NCBI RefSeq assembly: GCF_021462415.1
Contig: NZ_JAKEDS010000001.1
Location: forward strand, 344,273-408,272
DNA: 64,000 bases
Reading direction: 5' to 3'
From: Rhodohalobacter sp. 614A
GTDB taxonomy: Bacteria > Bacteroidota > Rhodothermia > Balneolales > Balneolaceae
Within the stretch, counting starts at the first letter, position 1. Each line of letters opens with the position of its first letter. The translations under genes and the position numbers were made by a program. The notes under the pieces are model-generated. The model was not told the DNA's origin. It did no database searches and saw only the letters and a program-made list of their open reading frames with translations. Below are positions 45,686 through 55,014 of the stretch, one piece after another.

Positions 45686-48600
45686 CTACTTTTTCCAAAT
45701 AGTTTTTAGTTCTGGCAGATTAGATTTCAAAGATTCTTTTTTCCAAGCTATAATAATAGCAGGCACTTGGAGATTATTTATTTTGAAATAATCAAAGAGT
45801 AATTTTGCTAAATTTGATGACTTTTGTTTTAAACTGGGTAATTGTTTTATGCTTTCCATATGTGAAGAAAATTGTTCCTGTAACAAGCGCTCTTCTTCAT
45901 TTGGGAATTTAGTATCATGAAGAAGATATTCAAGTGCCATAATAAGATCTTGTATTAAACCTTCCTTCTGTTCTAAAAGCACAACTTTATTAATTATAAT
46001 CCAGTTTATTACATCTATTGACTCTCCCAGACCTAGACGCTTTCGTTGCATAATTTTATTTACTAATTCAGTAATAAGATCTAACGGAAATATGTCTTCT
46101 TTCCAATTATGATAGTCAGTAATACTAATCCAGTTTTTAATAGCTTCTATTGCACTCCGAACTTCATCAATATTATTTGAATTTAACGTAGATCTAATTC
46201 TAATCGATAAATCTGAAACAGTTAATAAATCTTTATAGCACATTGATGGGTAAATTGAAATCAAAAATAATTCTGATTCTTCTAATTCCTTAATAATATC
46301 GTGAATTTCATTGAGTTGTTTTTTTGACTCACAAAATGGTACTAAAATATGTGCTAATAGTGGTATTGCATGTTTGAATCTTCTCCTGACCTCATTCTCT
46401 CCTGCAAAAGGATTAATTTTTTTATCCTCAATTTTAATTTCATCTTTTTCATCATTCCACCAATCAATAAATTCCTTAAAAAATTTGTTAAGTAATTTAT
46501 TGTCTATTTTAAGAAGGGATCTTTTTTTATTTTCATTTCTAAATGACAAAGAGTTAATAGTGCCAGATACAATCTCATTAATAAGCACTCTGTTAGGTTC
46601 TACCCCGCCAAAACCAATACTTCTAACTATTTTTCCTTCCTTGTTCTTCTTTTTAATTACAATTCTACTAAAAGAGGAGTTTAGCAGAAATTTCCTAAAC
46701 CTTTTTTTAACATCTATTTCACATGGGGCAGGTAAAGTGATTAAGTAATGCCTATAATAATAATCTATTTCTGGCAATTCATATTCATCAGTGTATTCCC
46801 ACAAGTTTTCCCCAAATTTCTTTAACTGATGATCAGAAATAAGTTCATTATTGTATAAAAGATTTAATCGTTGGAAAGCCCCCCTTCTTGTTTCCTTCGA
46901 TGTACTTAGTAAAAGACTCAATAATCTCTGAACTTGGTTTTCAATTACTTGATTCGCTTTCTCTTTATTTGTGTATGAAACTTGCGAAATGTATTGAACA
47001 GGATCTGACCAAGAATCTGTCAACTTAATCTCTAATTTCCCTTCCCCTATAACTTCTAGTTTTAAGATTTTGACTAAATCATCAATATTTATTGCTCCTA
47101 TATGATATAAAAGTCTCTCAAAGAGAGGTTGAATATTTCGGTGTAAAAAATGAGTTCTTTGATGGAGTGGGTGGCTATAAAAATCTAATGCCAAATCAAA
47201 AAGTCGCGAATTCTGTTCTTCTGTTAACCGAAAACTAAATAATGAAAGAATTTGTGAAGCAACCTGAACTTGTTTAAATGCTATTCCTTTTTTGATTGGA
47301 CTCACTTGATCTAAATTCTTGTAGAGTGATTCAAGCCCCTGATTGAAAGCTTTTAATAATAATTCAATCAAATATCGTGCATCTTCTTCTTTCTGCTGTG
47401 AAACTCGAACTCTGTCAAACCAAGCGTCAATTAGCTTTTTGTCACCACAACGTATTAAGTTAGAATAAATCCACCTTGGCTCTTGAAAAGCTAGAGCTTT
47501 ATTCGTTTTTGATAACGTTTTTGTATTTATCACTGAAATTCCACCACCATTAAAAGGAATCCCAGCCTCATAAAAAAGGCGAATATAATTATAAGAATAT
47601 CTTTGTACAGTAAATAAATTTGAATTTCCAGCTGAAAAGGACTTTGTAATTTTACCAGGATCAAATTTTGGAATTTCTTGTACCTGGGGCTTAATTATTA
47701 TTTCTTCAGCAAGAACATTAAGTGATGCTTTTCTAATTATCTCACTAATATCAGAATCGAATTTTTTTAATTCAGCCCATCTATTCCAAAAATGTTCCAA
47801 CCGGTCTCTATTCCCAAAATACATTTGTTGTTCTATAAGGCTAAGCAAATAAACTGAAATACCTTCTTCTGAATATTTTGTATAGTTTTCTGTTTCATTA
47901 TTGATTTGAGATCTAATTTTTTGGAGTGAATTTCTAACTAATACTTCAGATTTATTTATCTCACCTATTTCTAATAAAATTGATGCTTTTCTTAAACCCC
48001 ATTCTGGCAGCTCTTTATAATCAGGCCATTCCTTTAAGAGTTTATTTAATTTAGCTGCGTCAAATTTTTCAAGAGCATCATATGATGCCAAGTAATAGTG
48101 CTCAACTATCCACCTTTTATCTAAATATTTAATCTTGTCGAGCCTTTCTAACCAAGAATTAAATTTGTCATCATTATGTTTTTCTCGATAATATTTTAGA
48201 AGTGTTATCAAAATATTTGTCCATCTCTTTTGAAGCTCCTCTAGATTTTGCTCTTTAGATGATTCTCTAATTTGATTTGAACTATTTAAGTCTAAATCCT
48301 TTACCTCATTAAAGGGAATATTATCTAATAAAAAAGAATCTAAAATAGGAACAAAATCATCCCAAATAGGGAATAGACATAAATCAAACCTCCAACAAAG
48401 CTCATCAAATAGGATTAATTTTACATTAGAACTCACACTCTCAATTTTTTTTATTAGAGTCCAATATTTGTCATAAATGTCGTACCAAATATTTGTTCTA
48501 ACACTATTTGGAGCTATTACCCATCCAGGATATTCATTTCTTTCTTGTACCCAATATTTCAACAACCCTTCTAATTCAGAATCTGAAAAATCATTTTTGA

Positions 48601-49594
48601 TTTTTGGAGCTTTTTTATCAATAATTTTACTTTTACTATACTTCGGAATCGGAGGGAGGTCGCCATCAATCTCCAAATTAATTCTGTTTGATCTATAATT
48701 GGGCCATTTATTTTTTTTTGGAGGTTTACTCTGATGGAGTGACAGTAAAAACCATTTTAAAGCTTTGTAATTTCTTAAATCATAAGATGGATATTCATCT
48801 TTTGAAAAAAGTGGACCTAGATCAATTGGCCTGATATCGCGTTTTAACAATAATTCCCGTTCTGAACTTTGTAAATCTAATACACCAATTAAATAAATTG
48901 GAATTCTTGAGCTGCCTAAATTATCTCGAACCCAGCCAACCCACTGCTTAAAATTCGGATCTTCTCCTGAGAATCCAATCAGACATAAGCAGTTTTCCAT
49001 AAGTGATTGCTGAACTGTATTAACAAAAGGAGCAAATTGATAAGGATATTTTCTGTAATCTTCTTCTGTAAATATGAATGGTTTAATTGAGGGAAGACTA
49101 CCATGAAGTTTAACTATTCTTGGCTGGGGTTTACCTGGAATATCTTCTGGAACATAAATGACATTATATTTTCTTTCATGAATATTTCTAGCAGCCCTCT
49201 CTAGTAGAGTATCATAATTAGTTGTGAAAACATCAGCCCAAGGTAGATTTAAAAGTAGCTGATGTAGGTCGGTTGGCTCGTAGTATCCATCAGGTATTGA
49301 TTCTATAATAATTTTGTCTAACTCTTGCCGACCAAAAGAAGCTTCAAATTCACTTGCAAGCTTTAAAGGCGACTTAAATTTTGATGTGATTTTTTGATTT
49401 CTACCATCAAGTTCTTTTATTAGTTTTTTCTTCAAGTCCTGCCAGAGAGGAAACTTTTTGCTACTCTTACTATTTCTACTTGCACTTCTACTAAAACCAG
49501 AACCTATCATAACAGTAGCATTGCTAAAGTTTTCCGAGGCCCACAACTTTTCCTTGATTTTATTTACGAATACTTCATCTTTAAAATTCTTCAT
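45686..49594 (-). CDS. Large SIR2-domain protein, candidate anti-phage NADase
   Basis: The 1302-residue protein begins at ATG 49594 (a TTG at 49609 is less likely). Residues about 20-260 form a SIR2_2-type domain: GSGFS (31-35), FTTNYDTLLE with Asn126 and Asp128, KLHGS with the catalytic-type His164, FTEEDYRKY and GFSGEDPNF (207-215). The remaining 1000 residues are mostly helical, without a domain I can name. This layout resembles defence-associated sirtuins such as DSR1/DSR2, where the long C-terminus senses phage and SIR2 depletes NAD+. Codon use is markedly AT-rich compared with neighbours, and decayed restriction-modification remnants adjoin its start. There is no signal peptide and no operon partner. 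Confidence 0.8.
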   Translation of the reverse strand: MKNFKDEVFVNKIKEKLWASENFSNATVMIGSGFSRSASRNSKSSKKFPLWQDLKKKLIKELDGRNQKITSKFKSPLKLASEFEASFGRQELDKIIIESIPDGYYEPTDLHQLLLNLPWADVFTTNYDTLLERAARNIHERKYNVIYVPEDIPGKPQPRIVKLHGSLPSIKPFIFTEEDYRKYPYQFAPFVNTVQQSLMENCLCLIGFSGEDPNFKQWVGWVRDNLGSSRIPIYLIGVLDLQSSERELLLKRDIRPIDLGPLFSKDEYPSYDLRNYKALKWFLLSLHQSKPPKKNKWPNYRSNRINLEIDGDLPPIPKYSKSKIIDKKAPKIKNDFSDSELEGLLKYWVQERNEYPGWVIAPNSVRTNIWYDIYDKYWTLIKKIESVSSNVKLILFDELCWRFDLCLFPIWDDFVPILDSFLLDNIPFNEVKDLDLNSSNQIRESSKEQNLEELQKRWTNILITLLKYYREKHNDDKFNSWLERLDKIKYLDKRWIVEHYYLASYDALEKFDAAKLNKLLKEWPDYKELPEWGLRKASILLEIGEINKSEVLVRNSLQKIRSQINNETENYTKYSEEGISVYLLSLIEQQMYFGNRDRLEHFWNRWAELKKFDSDISEIIRKASLNVLAEEIIIKPQVQEIPKFDPGKITKSFSAGNSNLFTVQRYSYNYIRLFYEAGIPFNGGGISVINTKTLSKTNKALAFQEPRWIYSNLIRCGDKKLIDAWFDRVRVSQQKEEDARYLIELLLKAFNQGLESLYKNLDQVSPIKKGIAFKQVQVASQILSLFSFRLTEEQNSRLFDLALDFYSHPLHQRTHFLHRNIQPLFERLLYHIGAINIDDLVKILKLEVIGEGKLEIKLTDSWSDPVQYISQVSYTNKEKANQVIENQVQRLLSLLLSTSKETRRGAFQRLNLLYNNELISDHQLKKFGENLWEYTDEYELPEIDYYYRHYLITLPAPCEIDVKKRFRKFLLNSSFSRIVIKKKNKEGKIVRSIGFGGVEPNRVLINEIVSGTINSLSFRNENKKRSLLKIDNKLLNKFFKEFIDWWNDEKDEIKIEDKKINPFAGENEVRRRFKHAIPLLAHILVPFCESKKQLNEIHDIIKELEESELFLISIYPSMCYKDLLTVSDLSIRIRSTLNSNNIDEVRSAIEAIKNWISITDYHNWKEDIFPLDLITELVNKIMQRKRLGLGESIDVINWIIINKVVLLEQKEGLIQDLIMALEYLLHDTKFPNEEERLLQEQFSSHMESIKQLPSLKQKSSNLAKLLFDYFKINNLQVPAIIIAWKKESLKSNLPELKTIWKK

Positions 49595-49615
49595 GATTTT
49601 TTGATACAATTCAGG

Positions 49616-49840
49616 TTATACCTCCACAATCAAAATCTCCTCCTCACTCAACCGTACCACTCATAACCATCTCATCAATCTCTTTATCAGTTTGGGCGAT
49701 TTGGGGTTTGAGATCGCCGGCTCTGGCTTATTCCCGGTTTAAGTACTCCATCCATTCGGCTTCTTTGTTTGCAAGGTGCCTCTCATTATCATCCATCCCC
49801 GACAAATACTTCTCCAATAATGTACACTGAAATAAAGCCT
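49616..49840 (-). pseudogene. Decayed C-terminal remnant of a restriction-modification methyltransferase-like protein
   Basis: Minus-strand reading gives NKEAEWMEYLNRE, an in-frame TAA where a Lys codon would fit, then ARAGDLKPQIAQTDKEIDEM. After small base losses comes LSEEEILIVEV and a stop at 49616. This order, an EW-x-EY segment, QI-x-TDKEID and a final LSEEEI-x-IVE, is the usual tail of type IIG/Eco57I-like and related DNA methyltransferases. One nonsense codon and at least two frame changes are visible, so the gene is dead. Everything upstream has been lost. It sits 21 bases before the SIR2 start on the same strand. Confidence 0.55.
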
Positions 49841-49845
49841 TGATC

Positions 49846-49920
49846 CTCAATCTCTTTGAACTCTCAAGGATTATAGAAAAAGCAGATCGGATTCGAAAGA
49901 AAAGAATACAGCAACCTGAC
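49846..49920 (+). pseudogene. Possible HsdS-like (type I specificity subunit) fragment
   Basis: A plus-strand stretch reads LNLFELSRIIEKADRIRKKR and resembles the conserved helix found in type I restriction specificity subunits (IIEKADRIRKKRQQ-like) that precedes a target-recognition end. It has no start or continuation and runs into palindromic repeats. The match is short, so it may be chance, but it abuts another restriction-modification remnant. Confidence 0.35.
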
Positions 49921-49950
49921 AGCATACGAACAGAGAGAGTTCCTGTCAGC
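49915..49950. repeat. Palindromic repeat, CTGACAG/CTGTCAG type
   Basis: CCTGACAGC (49915-49923) and CCTGTCAGC (49942-49950) share an inverted 7-bp core, CTGACAG/CTGTCAG. A second copy in similar form lies at 50013-50041. This resembles the dispersed CCTGACAGG-type palindromes seen in Bacteroidota genomes. Confidence 0.55.
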
Positions 49951-50012
49951 TTTGCGATGCACGAAGCCGAAAATGAAGAAGTTCGAGGAAAACCATTTAA
50001 TCATCAACCGAA

Positions 50013-50041
50013 CGCTGACAGGTCTTGCAGACGCTGTCAGG
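50013..50041. repeat. Palindromic repeat, CTGACAG/CTGTCAG type, second copy
   Basis: GCTGACAGG (50014-50022) and GCTGTCAGG (50033-50041) face each other across a short loop, directly before the symporter stop codon at 50050. It may act as the symporter gene's terminator as well as a repeat element. Confidence 0.6.
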
Positions 50042-50049
50042 TTCTCCGA

Positions 50050-51909
50050 TTAATTCCCCGCCTCAGAAGCATCCTTTTTATGGTCAAAATCTTCCACTTC
50101 GATGATGGTATCGAAACCGCGTTTGCTCAGATCCCAGTACAGATAGCCGAGGGCGAGTAATCCCGCAACAAGGCAGAGCGCGAAGTTGGTGTAATTTCCA
50201 AACAGGAAGTGGCCAAATCCGAAGAGCGACATGTATACCAAAACCACGCCGGCAATCCAGCTATAAAAAAGCGGCATCAGATCTCCGTCGGATGAAATAT
50301 CCGGGTTTTCTGCGGCAAGAGGTTTCCAGCCCGGTCCACCGGGGCGAACTTTGCGATAGAACAGTCTTAATTTATTAGGATCGGTCGGTTTTGTGACGAA
50401 GGTGACTATCAACCAAATGACAGTGGTAATAGCTACAACGTAGTAAAGATTCATCGGGAACGGATCCTGGATTCCCGGTACGGGCACGCCCAGAAGAACT
50501 AAAACCACCAGAAAAATCGGCGTTAAGGATGCAGCCAGTTCACTCCATGCATTGATTCGCCACCAGTACCATCGCAGGATCAATACAAGACCGAGTCCAC
50601 CGGAAGCTGTCAGAACCAATCCCCAAGCCTCGCGGATGGTGCTTAATTGTGTGGTTACTAAAAAAGCAAGAATAGCTAATATGAATGTCACAACCCTTGA
50701 AACGAATACATAATGTTTTTCATCGCCATCCTGCTTGATGAAACGCCGCCAGAAATCATTCACCAGATAAGACGTTCCCCAGTTGAGGTGGGCAGCAAAC
50801 GTACTGGTAAAGGCGGCGAGAAAAGCTGCAAACAAGAGGCCAAGTAATCCGGGAGGAAGTACATCCCTCATCACCAAAACAAATCCTTCGCGGGAATCGG
50901 CAAGATCCGGATACAGAACAAGAGAAACCAGGGCAACAATAATCCACGGCCATGGACGCAGGCAGTAGTGCGCAATGTTAAACCACAGGGTGGAAAAGAG
51001 TGCATGTTTTTCGTCTTTGGCACTCATGATTCGCTGGGCTACATAACCACCACCACCGGGTTCTGCGCCGGGATACCAGCTGGACCACCACTGAACACCA
51101 AAGTAGGCGGCAAATGCCCCAAAGCTGAGTGAAAGTACAGCGACTCCTTCAGCCGTTTGTCCAATGGTTGGCAAAAACTGAAATGTTTCGGCCGGGAGCT
51201 TTTCCTGCAGGCCGGCAATACCGCCAATCTCGGGAATATTTACAGCATATACAGCCAGAACAATACATCCGCCGAGAGCAATGACAAACTGGAAGATATC
51301 CGTTACGGCAACTCCCCAAAGTCCGGAAATCAGGGAGAAAAATCCCACGAAAATAATCAGAAGACCCACCATCATCAGGGGGGCGCTGATATGAATCCCG
51401 ATAATGTTGAATGATTCCTGGCCAAAGATCGTCATGCCCGGAAACAACACATTAAAAATGGATTCCATCGCGAGTGTTACCCAGCCCAAGATGATGATAT
51501 TCATCAACAGCCCGAAGTAAATGGCTTTGATTCCGCGAAGCCATGCAGCTTGTGCACCGCTGTACCGAAGCTCAATAAATTCCACATCAGTTAAAACCCC
51601 GCTTCTTCGCCAGAGCCGTGCAAAGAAAAAGACGGTAAGCATCCCGCCCATCAAAAAATTCCACCAAAGCCAGTTTCCTGCAATTCCATCCAGCGCAACC
51701 ATTTCGGTGACTGCAAGTGGCGTGTCGGCAGCAAACGTAGTTGCAACCATACTTGTACCGATAATCCACCAGGGCATATTTCGTCCCGAAAGGAAAAACT
51801 CGGTTGTATTTTTACCGGCCCTGGAATAAAAATAGAGCGCAATGGAAAGAGCAAAAACAAAGTAGGATGCAACAAGAATCCAGTCCAGAGTTGTGAGAGT
51901 AGAAACCAT
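50050..51909 (-). CDS. Sodium:solute symporter (SSS family), paralogue of 20538-22361
   Basis: The 619-residue membrane protein shares the signature blocks of the operon symporter: NTTEFFLSGRNMPWWIIGTS, SMVATTFAADTPLAV, LWRRSGVLTDVEFIELRYSG, GVQWWSSWYPGAEPGGGGYVAQR and HLNWGTSYLVNDFWRR. About 13-15 helices are expected. Na+-coupled import of a sugar or organic acid is likely. It stands alone next to the defence-like island, with no pathway genes, so its substrate is open. Confidence 0.9.
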   Translation of the reverse strand: MVSTLTTLDWILVASYFVFALSIALYFYSRAGKNTTEFFLSGRNMPWWIIGTSMVATTFAADTPLAVTEMVALDGIAGNWLWWNFLMGGMLTVFFFARLWRRSGVLTDVEFIELRYSGAQAAWLRGIKAIYFGLLMNIIILGWVTLAMESIFNVLFPGMTIFGQESFNIIGIHISAPLMMVGLLIIFVGFFSLISGLWGVAVTDIFQFVIALGGCIVLAVYAVNIPEIGGIAGLQEKLPAETFQFLPTIGQTAEGVAVLSLSFGAFAAYFGVQWWSSWYPGAEPGGGGYVAQRIMSAKDEKHALFSTLWFNIAHYCLRPWPWIIVALVSLVLYPDLADSREGFVLVMRDVLPPGLLGLLFAAFLAAFTSTFAAHLNWGTSYLVNDFWRRFIKQDGDEKHYVFVSRVVTFILAILAFLVTTQLSTIREAWGLVLTASGGLGLVLILRWYWWRINAWSELAASLTPIFLVVLVLLGVPVPGIQDPFPMNLYYVVAITTVIWLIVTFVTKPTDPNKLRLFYRKVRPGGPGWKPLAAENPDISSDGDLMPLFYSWIAGVVLVYMSLFGFGHFLFGNYTNFALCLVAGLLALGYLYWDLSKRGFDTIIEVEDFDHKKDASEAGN

Positions 51910-52187
51910 TTCTATGCTATATTGAGATTCATGGACGTCAAAGAATTCGCTGTCTGCGATTCAGTCATTTAACCCGAAAACATCATTTAATATGTCTTAA
52001 TGACGTTAAAAAAACAATGACAGACATTCCCAAAACGAACAGGTTTGTTAGCGTACTTTTCTTAACACGTCATTATCTCGAAATATAGAATTCGGTGATT
52101 GCAATGCAAACGTGGAACCGTTTCCATTTTTCAACCACCCTCTGCTTTTTATAAAAGCCCAAAACATTCCTGTTTTATGATGATATA

Positions 52188-53105
52188 ATGCCAAAATTTC
52201 GTTTATTGGATAAATTAATTGATATCCGAACAAGCTGGATGAGTATTAGAAAGTATCATATCGGTCTGACCCAATGGGGATTCAAAGATTGGGTCGGTAA
52301 TTTTTTCAGTTCGGATGCCAAACCTGATCAATTTCTTGATCAATACTCTTCTGTATTCAACGCGGTTGAAGGAAACACCACGTTTTACCGAATACCAACC
52401 CCGGACAATATTCAAAAATGGAGCAGCCAGGTTCCCTCCGATTTTAAGTTCTGTTTCAAGTTTCCGAAAGAGATTACCCATCACAAAGAGTTGAAAAATG
52501 TAACCACGGAAGTTCTCTCATTCCTGGATCTTTTCAAGCCGATTCGCACCAATCTCGGCCCGTTTCACATACAGCTTGGGCCAAATTTCTCTTATGAACA
52601 GATGGGGAATCTTGAGAAACTGATTGAAGTGCTGCCGGCTCATCTGAGTTTTGCCGTAGAAGTACGGCATCACGACTTTTTTGATAAAGGGAAAAAGGAA
52701 CGCCATCTGAATGATGTGCTCTCCAGTTATGGTGTGAACCGTGTGGTTTTCGATACCCGGCGGCTTCACGAAATTAAAAGTGATGATCCTTCCATTCTGA
52801 AAGCCAAAAAGAAAAAGCCGGTCACTCCTGTTCGGTTTGATTCCACAGGTGCCAATCCATTTATTCGGTATGTTGGCGGAAATGAGGTCATTCAAAATGA
52901 ATCTCATTTGAAGGAGTGGGCCATTATTATTGCCAATTGGATTCGCGATGGTAAACATCCTTATATGTTTATTCACTCGCCGGATACACTTCACGCACCC
53001 ACACTTGCAAGGTTTTTCCATCACGAACTTTCCAATCTCACAGAATTAAATCCGCTGCCGGATTGGCCGGTGGATAGAATCGACAAACAGCTGGGACTGT
53101 TTTAA
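52188..53105 (+). CDS. DUF72 (YecE-like) protein
   Basis: The 305-residue protein carries the DUF72 TIM-barrel pattern: IGLTQWGFKDWVGNFF, FNAVEGNTTFYRIPTPDNIQ, FKFCFKFPKEITHHKEL, FHIQLGPNF and LSFAVEVRHHDFF, ending with the conserved YVGGN. The biochemical role of DUF72 is unknown. An ATG at 52239 (MSIRKYHIGLTQW) is an equally good start, since the first 17 residues are not conserved. The stop overlaps the next start by one base (TAATG), so it is co-translated with the aminotransferase. Confidence 0.82.
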   Translation: MPKFRLLDKLIDIRTSWMSIRKYHIGLTQWGFKDWVGNFFSSDAKPDQFLDQYSSVFNAVEGNTTFYRIPTPDNIQKWSSQVPSDFKFCFKFPKEITHHKELKNVTTEVLSFLDLFKPIRTNLGPFHIQLGPNFSYEQMGNLEKLIEVLPAHLSFAVEVRHHDFFDKGKKERHLNDVLSSYGVNRVVFDTRRLHEIKSDDPSILKAKKKKPVTPVRFDSTGANPFIRYVGGNEVIQNESHLKEWAIIIANWIRDGKHPYMFIHSPDTLHAPTLARFFHHELSNLTELNPLPDWPVDRIDKQLGLF

Positions 53106-54259
53106 TGAATTGCCAAAAACACCTGTTTCACCTCTCTGCAAATGAACATTACCTGAACTGCTCTTATCTCTCGCCTCTGCTGAAAACTGTTGAAGAAGCC
53201 GGAATAAAAGGTCTCCGGGGCAAAAGACATCCGTGGAATTTGAAACCGGATGATTTTTTTGAAGATGCCAACAAAATCCGACAGGAATTTGCAAAGCTGA
53301 TTCATGCCGATAATCCACAACAAATTGCCTTGATACCGGCAGTTTCCTATGGAATGTCGACCGTAGCAAAAAATCTTCCGGTTAAAAAGGGTGGAAATAT
53401 TGTGGTTGCCGGAGAACAGTTTCCGAGCAATGTCTATCCCTGGATGAGTTTTTGCAACGATCACAATTGTACACTTAAAATTATCGAGGCACCAAAAGAA
53501 AGTGCTGAACGAGGCAAAATCTGGAACCAGCGAATTCTCGAAGCCATTTCTGATGATACCATTCTGGTTGCTTTGGGCAGCGTCCACTGGGCCGATGGAA
53601 CCCGTTTTGATCTCGAAAATATCGGAAGCATTGCACGGGAAAAAAATGCATTCTTTGTGATTGACGGTACTCAATCCATCGGGGCCATGCCGTTTGATGT
53701 AAATAAAGTTCAACCCGATGCCTTAATCTGTGCCGGTTACAAATGGCTGATGGGGCCCTACGGAACGTCACTTGGGTATTTTGGTCCGCGGCTTCTGGAT
53801 GGAAAACCTTTGGAAGAAGGCTGGATTGTACGAAAAAACAGCGAAAATTTTGGCGGACTTGTGGAGTATGAAGAGGAATACCAACCCGGCGCACTCCGGT
53901 TTGATATGGGAGAACGCAGCCAATTCATCAACCTTCCCATGATAGTGGAAGCCCTGAAACAGGTGAATGCCTGGACGCCGGAAGCCATTCAATCGTATTG
54001 TAAAAAGCTATGCTCCGGGGCCATCATCGAATTACGGGAAAACGGATTTCAAATTGAAGACGAAGAGTGGCGTGGACATCATATGTTTGGAATTCGTTTA
54101 TCGAAAGGTTTGAGTATCGACGCTCTTAAAGAAAAACTTTCTGAGAATCACCTGCATGTATCTGTCAGAGGTTCTTCGGTTCGTGTTTCGCCCCATCTTT
54201 ATAATGATGAAAAAGATGTTAAGGTTTTGAAATCAACGTTTCTCAGTCTCCGTCATTAA
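53105..54259 (+). CDS. Class V aminotransferase (cysteine desulfurase-like fold)
   Basis: The 384-residue PLP enzyme has the PLP-ring Asp187 in FFVIDGTQSIG and the Schiff-base Lys213 in CAGYKWLMGPYG. NEHYLNCSYLSPLL near the start and GALRFDMGERSQFINLPM towards the end are typical of fold-type I class V members such as selenocysteine lyase/isopenicillin-N epimerase-like proteins. No catalytic cysteine loop typical of NifS/SufS desulfurases is evident. Coupling to the DUF72 gene by a one-base overlap suggests a shared role. The reaction is unassigned. Confidence 0.82.
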   Translation: MNCQKHLFHLSANEHYLNCSYLSPLLKTVEEAGIKGLRGKRHPWNLKPDDFFEDANKIRQEFAKLIHADNPQQIALIPAVSYGMSTVAKNLPVKKGGNIVVAGEQFPSNVYPWMSFCNDHNCTLKIIEAPKESAERGKIWNQRILEAISDDTILVALGSVHWADGTRFDLENIGSIAREKNAFFVIDGTQSIGAMPFDVNKVQPDALICAGYKWLMGPYGTSLGYFGPRLLDGKPLEEGWIVRKNSENFGGLVEYEEEYQPGALRFDMGERSQFINLPMIVEALKQVNAWTPEAIQSYCKKLCSGAIIELRENGFQIEDEEWRGHHMFGIRLSKGLSIDALKEKLSENHLHVSVRGSSVRVSPHLYNDEKDVKVLKSTFLSLRH

Positions 54260-54262
54260 AAA

Positions 54263-54289
54263 AGCCGTCCCTTTTTTAAAGGGACGGCT
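54263..54289. terminator. Bidirectional terminator between convergent genes
   Basis: AGCCGTCCCTTT (54263-54274) and AAAGGGACGGCT (54278-54289) form a perfect 12-bp stem with a 3-base loop. A-rich and T-rich flanks are present, and the element lies between the aminotransferase stop (54259) and the convergent fasciclin gene stop (54316). Confidence 0.9.
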
Positions 54290-54315
54290 GAAAAATTTAT
54301 CCGGAGTTTTGGGGC

Positions 54316-54735
54316 TTACTCTTCAATAACGTCGCTGCTGATATGAACCACACCGTTACTCGCCGGGATGTCTCCTTCCGTAATTTCAACTCCCAAAGAT
54401 GATTCAGCGTTTGATGCGGTAACTTCTCCTTTAAAAAGGTGCGAAATTACAACGCTCTGTAAGCTGTCGGGATTGGCTTTGAGTTCTTCGAGATTGGCAT
54501 CCATATTTTCAAATGCCTGATCGGTTGGGGCAACTACAGTATATGGACCTTCCTGAGATACCACGTCGCTGAGGCCGGTTTCATTCAACAGGTTCGCAAA
54601 TACGGTATGATTTTCACTGTTATTGATTACTTCAATAATTGTATTGTCTTGCGCTTGCAAATTGCTGATTCCTGCAAAAAGAAAGAGGGAGACGAATAAT
54701 GATGTTATGACGGATAATCGCTTCTTGTTGAACAT
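54316..54735 (-). CDS. Exported fasciclin (FAS1)-domain protein
   Basis: The 139-residue protein has a signal peptide (SVITSLFVSLFLFAGISNLQAQ) and a single FAS1 domain: FANLLNETGLSDVVSQEGPY, TVVAPTDQAFENM and a C-terminal SNGVVHISSDVI matching the H2 box. FAS1 domains mediate adhesion or cell-surface interactions. I chose the ATG at 54735, where the signal peptide begins, over a TTG at 54762. It is a little shorter than many FAS1 proteins; the segment between the two boxes is short. Confidence 0.9.
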   Translation of the reverse strand: MFNKKRLSVITSLFVSLFLFAGISNLQAQDNTIIEVINNSENHTVFANLLNETGLSDVVSQEGPYTVVAPTDQAFENMDANLEELKANPDSLQSVVISHLFKGEVTASNAESSLGVEITEGDIPASNGVVHISSDVIEE

Positions 54736-55014
54736 AATTTTAAAGCTTGATTTAAGATTCAATTCATTAATGATTTAGCTCGTCATCATTTCTTCTCCAA
54801 ACAGGAATTCCAAATGGATGTTCCATGATTTATTTGAGGCACAGTTTCTATTCCAATCCATTTGCCTGTCAGGTGATGGTTTTACTTCGTACGCAATGAC
54901 AATCTAAAATTTCCCGGATCATGAGCCTTATATCTTGAACCTTGTCCCTCTGTATCTCAACCGTAAAATTCCTTATCTTGTAAGTCTTTGCAATTTTTAC
55001 AGAATATTTTTGAA

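Noticed and set aside
49840-50160. 106-codon plus-strand frame beginning at the HsdS-like fragment
   Set aside because: Only the first 25 or so codons look protein-like; the rest is repeat DNA and the antisense of the symporter gene.
54884-54900. ACTTCGTACGCAATGAC, similar to one end of the REP-like repeat
   Set aside because: Only one end is recognisable and there is no partner arm, so I did not list it as a separate repeat feature.
55005-55012. TATTTTTG, a perfect -7-like box just before prfC
   Set aside because: It ends only two bases before the ATG, and the nearest TTTG is 14 bases upstream rather than 19-21, so it is probably chance.
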